64,000 nucleotides of DNA from Albugo candida (taxonomy: Eukaryota; Oomycota; Peronosporomycetes; Albuginales; Albuginaceae), in assembly GCA_905220665.1 (NCBI GenBank), contig CAJNAR010000002.1, positions 310,001 through 374,000 on the forward strand. The letters run 5' to 3'. Below, piece by piece: positions 59,290-64,000 of the stretch. The notes below the pieces were generated by a model that worked only from the letters and a program-made list of their open reading frames with translations, searched no databases and had not been told where the DNA came from. A program made the position numbers and the translations under genes. Numbering within the stretch: position 1 is the first letter of the stretch; the number at the start of each line of letters is the position of its first letter.

Positions 59290-59960
59290 TACGTCGCAGG
59301 AAATGATTGATGAAGATATGAACACTATGAATGCAAATGATGTGTGGAGAGTGGTACTTTCACCAATAAAGTCACTCGTTCTTCACAACTAATGGTTTTT
59401 GGTGACGAAGATAGATGCTGAGGGAAATGTGGACACATACAAGACAAGATTCGTTCATGTAGCCTTGAACAACGCTTTGAAAATATTTCACTTCGAAACT
59501 ATGCTGTGGTGATAGAACTTGTCAACGTAAAGATGATCTTGGTACGCTCTGGTTGATCGAACGTACCTGCATGTTCATAGTGACGTACCAAATGCAAATG
59601 TCAGGTTTGCAAAGGGAAAAACCTTGACATATACATGACACTACAAAAGCGGGCCATTTTGGTCAAGATATTCTGAGGCAGCATGAAGTTGAGTTTACGA
59701 AAGAGCTTGACTTATTGTTAAGAGATTCACTACATGGCCTGAAGAAAGCTGAAAGGATACGGTGCATTCTATTGCACTAGAAGTTTGTCGATCTGGGTTT
59801 CAAGTAGTGTAAAATAGACATGTCTCTGTACAGTACATCAAAGATTTCGATGGAAATGTTACAGTTGTCGATGTGCGCGTCGACGACATGTTGGTCACCG
59901 AGACTTCAGCCCATGTCGCTAGAAGATTGTTTGACAGCATGGTGTTGATCGAAATAAAAC
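59290..59960 (+). pseudogene. Copia reverse transcriptase fragment
   Basis: Shifted frames read DEDMNTMNANDVWRVV, LVTKIDAEGNVDTYKTRFVH and VDVRVDDMLVTET. They correspond to the RVT_2 start, the KARLVA region and the YVDD active box, with Tyr replaced by Arg. Confidence 0.8.
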
Positions 59961-60149
59961 ATTTAGGTGCCGTGATCAAGTTTCTAGCTGAACGTAGTAT
60001 GTAGGACTCTCAAACTGGTTGAGTACTGGATCAAGAAGTGATTATCGACTTATTCTTGCATTACCAGATTTATAATCGGCGAAGAGTGCAACAAAGAAGA
60101 AACGTAAGGCCTATAATGCTTCGTTGTGTCGTCCAAAGGTAAACTATCA

Positions 60150-60850
60150 AGGATCAAGGCGTTTCAGTTTCTCGTTGAGAATCTGATATCGATTGCACGA
60201 CGCACTCGCCCAGACATCTATTTTGCACTGCAATGCGCAACCAGGCGGAATAACGCTCAGAGAGTGGAAAAAAGCTAAGTGAATTGCGAGAGTTTGAAGG
60301 AGACGAAGTCGCAGAAGTATTGCGTCAACAGTAGAAGCCAACCATGGGACCCCATCAAAGTCGAAAATGGAAATGATGGAGACTTCGCGAAGTACAAATC
60401 AGATAGAAAGTCAGTGTCAGGATGCGTTACGACAACAAAAGGTGCAGTAATATCGTGGAAGTTCAAGAATCAGACGGGTGTCTTGATTAGTACCATGGAA
60501 GCGGAGTTCATCGTTGCGTCGCATGCTGCTGTTAAGCTTCTAGGGATGGAGATATATTTTGGCAAACTGGAAAGGAACGTTGTTTATCCAATGATCATGT
60601 GTCTGGTCAATCAAGTGATGATCATGCAACTATAGAGAGAAAGGAGTAGCTCAAGCGCGGAACATGTCGACAATTGTTTAAAGAATTTCTGTCACCACGT
60701 ACAGTACAAGATAAGGTCGCGCAGCCAAGCTTTGTCAAGTCTGATGATATGATGGAGGATCTGTGGATGAAGTCAGTATTAACGCCAAAGATCTCGGGGT
60801 TGCTTGGTATTTATAAATCTGATGCTATCCAGGATGTCACCGAGGAGGAG
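60150..60850 (+). pseudogene. Copia RNase H fragment
   Basis: The 60279-60635 frame reads YKSDRKSVSGCVTTTKGAVI and WKFKNQTGVLISTMEAEFIV, the typical RNase H block with the MEAE acidic pair. FVKSDDMMEDLWMKSVLTPK follows (60737 onward), the usual copia polyprotein end, which terminates just before the 3' LTR. Confidence 0.85.
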
Positions 60851-61136
60851 TGTTAGACGATACCGTGTTCTAACAGGTCGTCAAAGGCTTGAGCTTTATC
60901 TGCAAGACCGATTACACGTACAGTACGACCTCACCTGAACGGGTGTCTGATTACAGCATGAATGATGGGACGCTGAGAGGCGGTCATCACATGGAAGAAC
61001 ACAGACGCGATGTGAAGCGTGACGTAGTCAAATTCGTAATGTAGTTGCACATGCATACTGTAGTGTTAGAAGCTAAATATATTTTACGTATACGTCTACC
61101 TCCATTTCTACAAGTGCATTACAAGTAATTTCGACA
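60851..61136 (+). repeat. 3' LTR
   Basis: 286 bp, TGTTAGACGA to TTTCGACA, immediately after the end of the copia polyprotein. It carries canonical TG...CA ends and aligns with the 5' LTR and the solo LTR. Confidence 0.85.
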
Positions 61137-61755
61137 GAATCAAGCCTAGCGTGAGAATGATCCACCGTGTGAAGCTTCCAAAGCTGAAAGCATCCGACCG
61201 AATTGTTCTCATTTTGCCGCAAAAATGGAGACAATCAGGCCTTTCAAGATTGTGAAATCAGTTTTCTTAATCAATTTGGAATCGGGTTAGGCTTAGACCG
61301 GCATTTTTATTGAGAAACAAATGACATCGGCTCTTTGTTATCACGGCAACACGGCGTTTGAGTCTCTCCTGGATAGTCGTCAGATTGGCAGGTGTCTAAC
61401 TTCCATGCGGAATGTCCGTGATGATCACGTGCGCGGACGGATGTCACCTAATGAAGTATCAGTTTTTGACCGTTCTGGGTGAAATTTAATTCATTAAAAA
61501 GTACGATACTTTGGAGTGCCGATACTATCCGGATGTATTTGATATCGGTATTGGGGTTGGAAGAGCGGAAAAATTAAAATCCTTTCGAAAACGCCGTGCG
61601 GAATTCTTCTTGATACATTTCGAGAAGCAAATACCTCCATAAAGAGCGCTTTGTTGATTCTCAATTTGCCAGCTGCTACGCACCTCGCAAACCGGATACA
61701 CAACACTCAACTTTCAACAAAACCAACCTTATCGACTACTTTTCTCTCCAACCGA
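61137..61755. other. Spacer between copia and LINE-type ORF1
   Basis: About 620 bp without an assigned function. The part next to 61756 may be the 5' untranslated region of the LINE. No clear promoter was recognised. Confidence 0.35.
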
Positions 61756-64000
61756 ATGGTTACTATCGACATTTCGCGTTTACCCGTCGTTACGTCGTCC
61801 GATGATGTCACAACTCGTGCACCAGTTCCAACGGACAATGTTTCTTAGGATGCGGCCACCAGTCATTCAGAATCCACGGATTCACAACGGTCCAATCAGA
61901 TGTGACCATGACTGTCGAGCCAGCTCATATTCTACCGAAGGAGATTCCATCGACCCCTGTTGACATCGATGACGCGGCCGCGTCATTACCTCCTCTATCG
62001 GTAAAAAAACCAGTTCCAAAAGAAAACCGGCCTACCTTGGCGGATATCCTGAAGGGTAACGAGGAAATCCGCAAGGATAAAGCGGCTAAAAAAGCAACAT
62101 GGAAGGTTGAAATGCCTAAGCCATTAGCTGCGGATCTTCGCGCTATTGAAAATCGTTTCTAAAATGGCCGCTCAAGTTGGGAGATTTTATCTGCACACTT
62201 GACTGCAGCAAAACCCTTCGCACTACCCAGTGCAAAATTCTCGGTAGTGCTGGAGACTGCTCAAGCGCTGGTTCGAACCCCACCAGCGCATATTTTTGCA
62301 ATCCTTCGTTCGAGATCACGGTAATGGGATCGTGGACGAGCTTTTCGAAGCAGCGAAAATTGGCCAATTGGCTAAATTACCTGGTGGTAATTTGAGACTC
62401 CTCGTTACCGAAGAGGAAGTTTACCAGAAATTGGCCTACGAAACTGTTACGATTATTGGAAACAAATACTATTTCCGTGAATTCGATATTCTTGGTTCGA
62501 GATATTTCTTGGATCTTTTCGGACTTGGACCGAAAATGTCCACACTCACCATTACGTCGGCTTTGCATCGTCTTGGGTGCGATGTTCTGTATGAGAACTT
62601 TCGCGAAGCAGTGGTTTCTAGACGACTTGCTATGTCGACTTGGAGAGTTTAAATCCGCGACACAAGCTGTCCTGAACAGCTTATGGTTGGCGGAAAAGTT
62701 TGTGAGCAAATATGTATCGCGGGGGAATAAAATTTGGCACGAGGGAAAGCTTCTCCACTACCGGTTGTTCGGTTGAGGATGGATCAGCGCAGTCCACACT
62801 GCTTACTGCTTCCGGTGAAAACTTCTCAACCGAATCAAAAACCGACGGCCCCAACCGCTTCATCGGTCAAAAGCCAGCCCATGAAGTCGAAAACGCCACC
62901 AAAACAGGACAAAATCACCAGCAAATTATTGAAGGTGTATAAACAATGTCTTGAAAAAAAGAAATCTGATCTTCAAGACATCCCTGTTACCACCGCTAAT
63001 GATGAGAAAATTCAAGTATTACGAAACTCTGTTCCACCTCAGGAGAAAATTCCCTCTGCTGCTCAGGCTGTCGAAGAAACTGGAGCAAATATTACCGAGC
63101 AAGACAAGTCGAAGTCCGCCGAAGACATGTGGACTCCAGTTCGAATTCGCAACAAGCGTAATCGATCTATCGATCGCTTCCAAAGTTTATTGAGCAATGC
63201 CCCTCCCAAATTATCGGAAGGTTTGGCTACGAGCAATTATTTCAATGTCCTCGGCTCCGTCGACGTCGACTTTGTAAAAAAAGATGTAAGTACGAAGGAA
63301 GACTTTGGGAAAAGGTACCAGGTTGTACCATCCAAACTTGTAGTGAAAAACGATTTGTCCAATTCTAAAGAAGCGGCTCACTTCATCAAAAAAAAACACA
63401 CCAGAATTTTATAGGACGATCGTCCGACTCGTGTGGCAGAAGTAGTGGATTTCTTAATTCAAGATGTGAAAATAGCTCAGTCTCCTCCTCGACCTGATAC
63501 TTTGTTGAAAGAGGATGTTTACGTTGCGAAAGCAAGTAAACATGCTGGTTTCAAATCCAACGGAGACAGTATTCTCCAATTTGCATTAGATCATCCGATT
63601 GCACTACATGGAGTGCTCAATCGTTGCATGAGGTCCAACGACCCATGCTTGGATCAAGTGGTGCGAATACACACAATAAATCGTGTACTGGCAGCATCCG
63701 AACCGAATTCGGATACCACGTTTAGCAAAAAATCGAAGAAAGTCGGTGGTTCCGTTTCGGCTGTTCGGAAAGTTATGCTCGCAGCGGTGGACAACTGGTG
63801 GACTGCGTCAGCTGAAGTGGAGGAATTGACACGAGCAACAAATTCGCTCGCGTTCTTTGAGCTGATGTTGATGTGCACGGCACCAACCATATACCACAGC
63901 GACCACTGGATCCAGTACGTTACTGGTCAGCCAGTGGTATGGATTCCAGCTCATCACTGTCGTCTGCTTCACACGAATGTGTTGTTGCACATTTTGCGTT
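61756..64000 (+). pseudogene. ORF1 of a LINE (non-LTR) element, interrupted and cut by the window edge
   Basis: An ATG at 61756 opens a frame stopped at 61848. A second frame (61902-62162) reads RPTLADILKGNEEIRKDKAA, then continues past a TAA with KPFALPSAKFSVVLETAQAL and a frameshift near 62320. From there one frame runs to 64000 with only three stops (62650-62652, 62728-62730, 63412-63414). It contains VTIIGNKYYFREFDILGSRY, LFGLGPKMSTLTITSALHRL and CPEQLMVGGKVCEQICIAG, which resemble ORF1 proteins of oomycete L1-like elements (central FREFD...YFLD region). The C-terminal part (RVAEVVDFLIQDVKIA onward) is open to the edge. ORF1 proteins bind RNA; ORF2 would lie to the right if present. Confidence 0.65.

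Larger units (their letters stand above)
55625..61136 (+). mobile_element. LTR-flanked copia retrotransposon, decayed
   Basis: About 5.5 kb. The two LTRs begin TGTTGGACGATACCG (55625) and TGTTAGACGATACCG (60851). Between them copia domains occur in order on the plus strand in many frames: gag near 56450-56750 (GGKEVYHGLGS), a zinc knuckle at 57040 (CHQCGNTGDLKTYC, His replaced), protease/integrase relics 57300-58500, RVT_2 about 59300-59950 and RNase H to 60840. The LTRs have diverged noticeably from each other with small indels, so the insertion is old. Flanking pentamers (ATTCG left, GAATC right) do not match. Confidence 0.85.

Noticed and set aside
62255..62290. tRNA T-arm (GGTTCGAACCCC) suggesting a tRNA
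   Set aside because: No box A at the right distance and no cloverleaf; the stretch lies inside the LINE ORF1 reading.

Overview
The window is eukaryotic and looks like an oomycete, probably an obligate biotroph of the Albugo (white rust) type. The signs are very short GT-AG introns (39-62 nt in the genes I could resolve), tightly packed housekeeping genes, oomycete-type copia, Mutator-like and LINE remnants, and a private family of cysteine-rich secreted proteins. The genus is inference; the eukaryotic origin follows directly from spliced genes whose products match conserved families.

Layout. (1) 1-4.1 kb holds nothing I can identify. (2) 4.1-17.3 kb is a compact gene island: isopentenyl diphosphate isomerase (four exons, minus), TIM16/PAM16 (minus), a candidate multi-exon gene of unknown function (minus), a bacterial-type and probably mitochondrial isoleucyl-tRNA synthetase (minus), a dihydroxybutanone phosphate synthase with a decayed GTP cyclohydrolase II half (plus), mitochondrial ribosomal protein mL41 (two exons, minus), the GATOR2/SEACAT subunit WDR59 (two exons, plus) and a coiled-coil protein (plus). 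Only 33 bp separate the IleRS and RibB start codons, and 18 bp separate the RibB and mL41 stop codons. (3) 17-64 kb is gene-poor and repeat-rich. It carries three members of one secreted six-cysteine-module family: intact at 19.9-21.9 kb (plus) and 47.6-49.2 kb (minus), and a pseudogene at 28.5-30.2 kb (minus). Around them lie a Tc1/mariner-like element nested inside a MITE, a solo LTR with its target duplication, two truncated copia elements abutting in opposite orientation, a tRNA-derived SINE head, a decayed Mutator-like element with repeated ends, an LTR-flanked copia element and the start of a LINE-type ORF1 running off the right edge.

How it fits together. The gene island encodes organelle upkeep (mitochondrial protein import, mitoribosome, mitochondrial aminoacylation), isoprenoid and riboflavin precursor synthesis and nutrient (TORC1) signalling. 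The rest resembles the repeat-rich compartment in which fast-evolving secreted proteins of filamentous pathogens are often found. The least described object here is the secreted cysteine-module family. The clearest structural story is the nested transposon at 31.1-34.4 kb, where both insertion events can be read from their target-site duplications.
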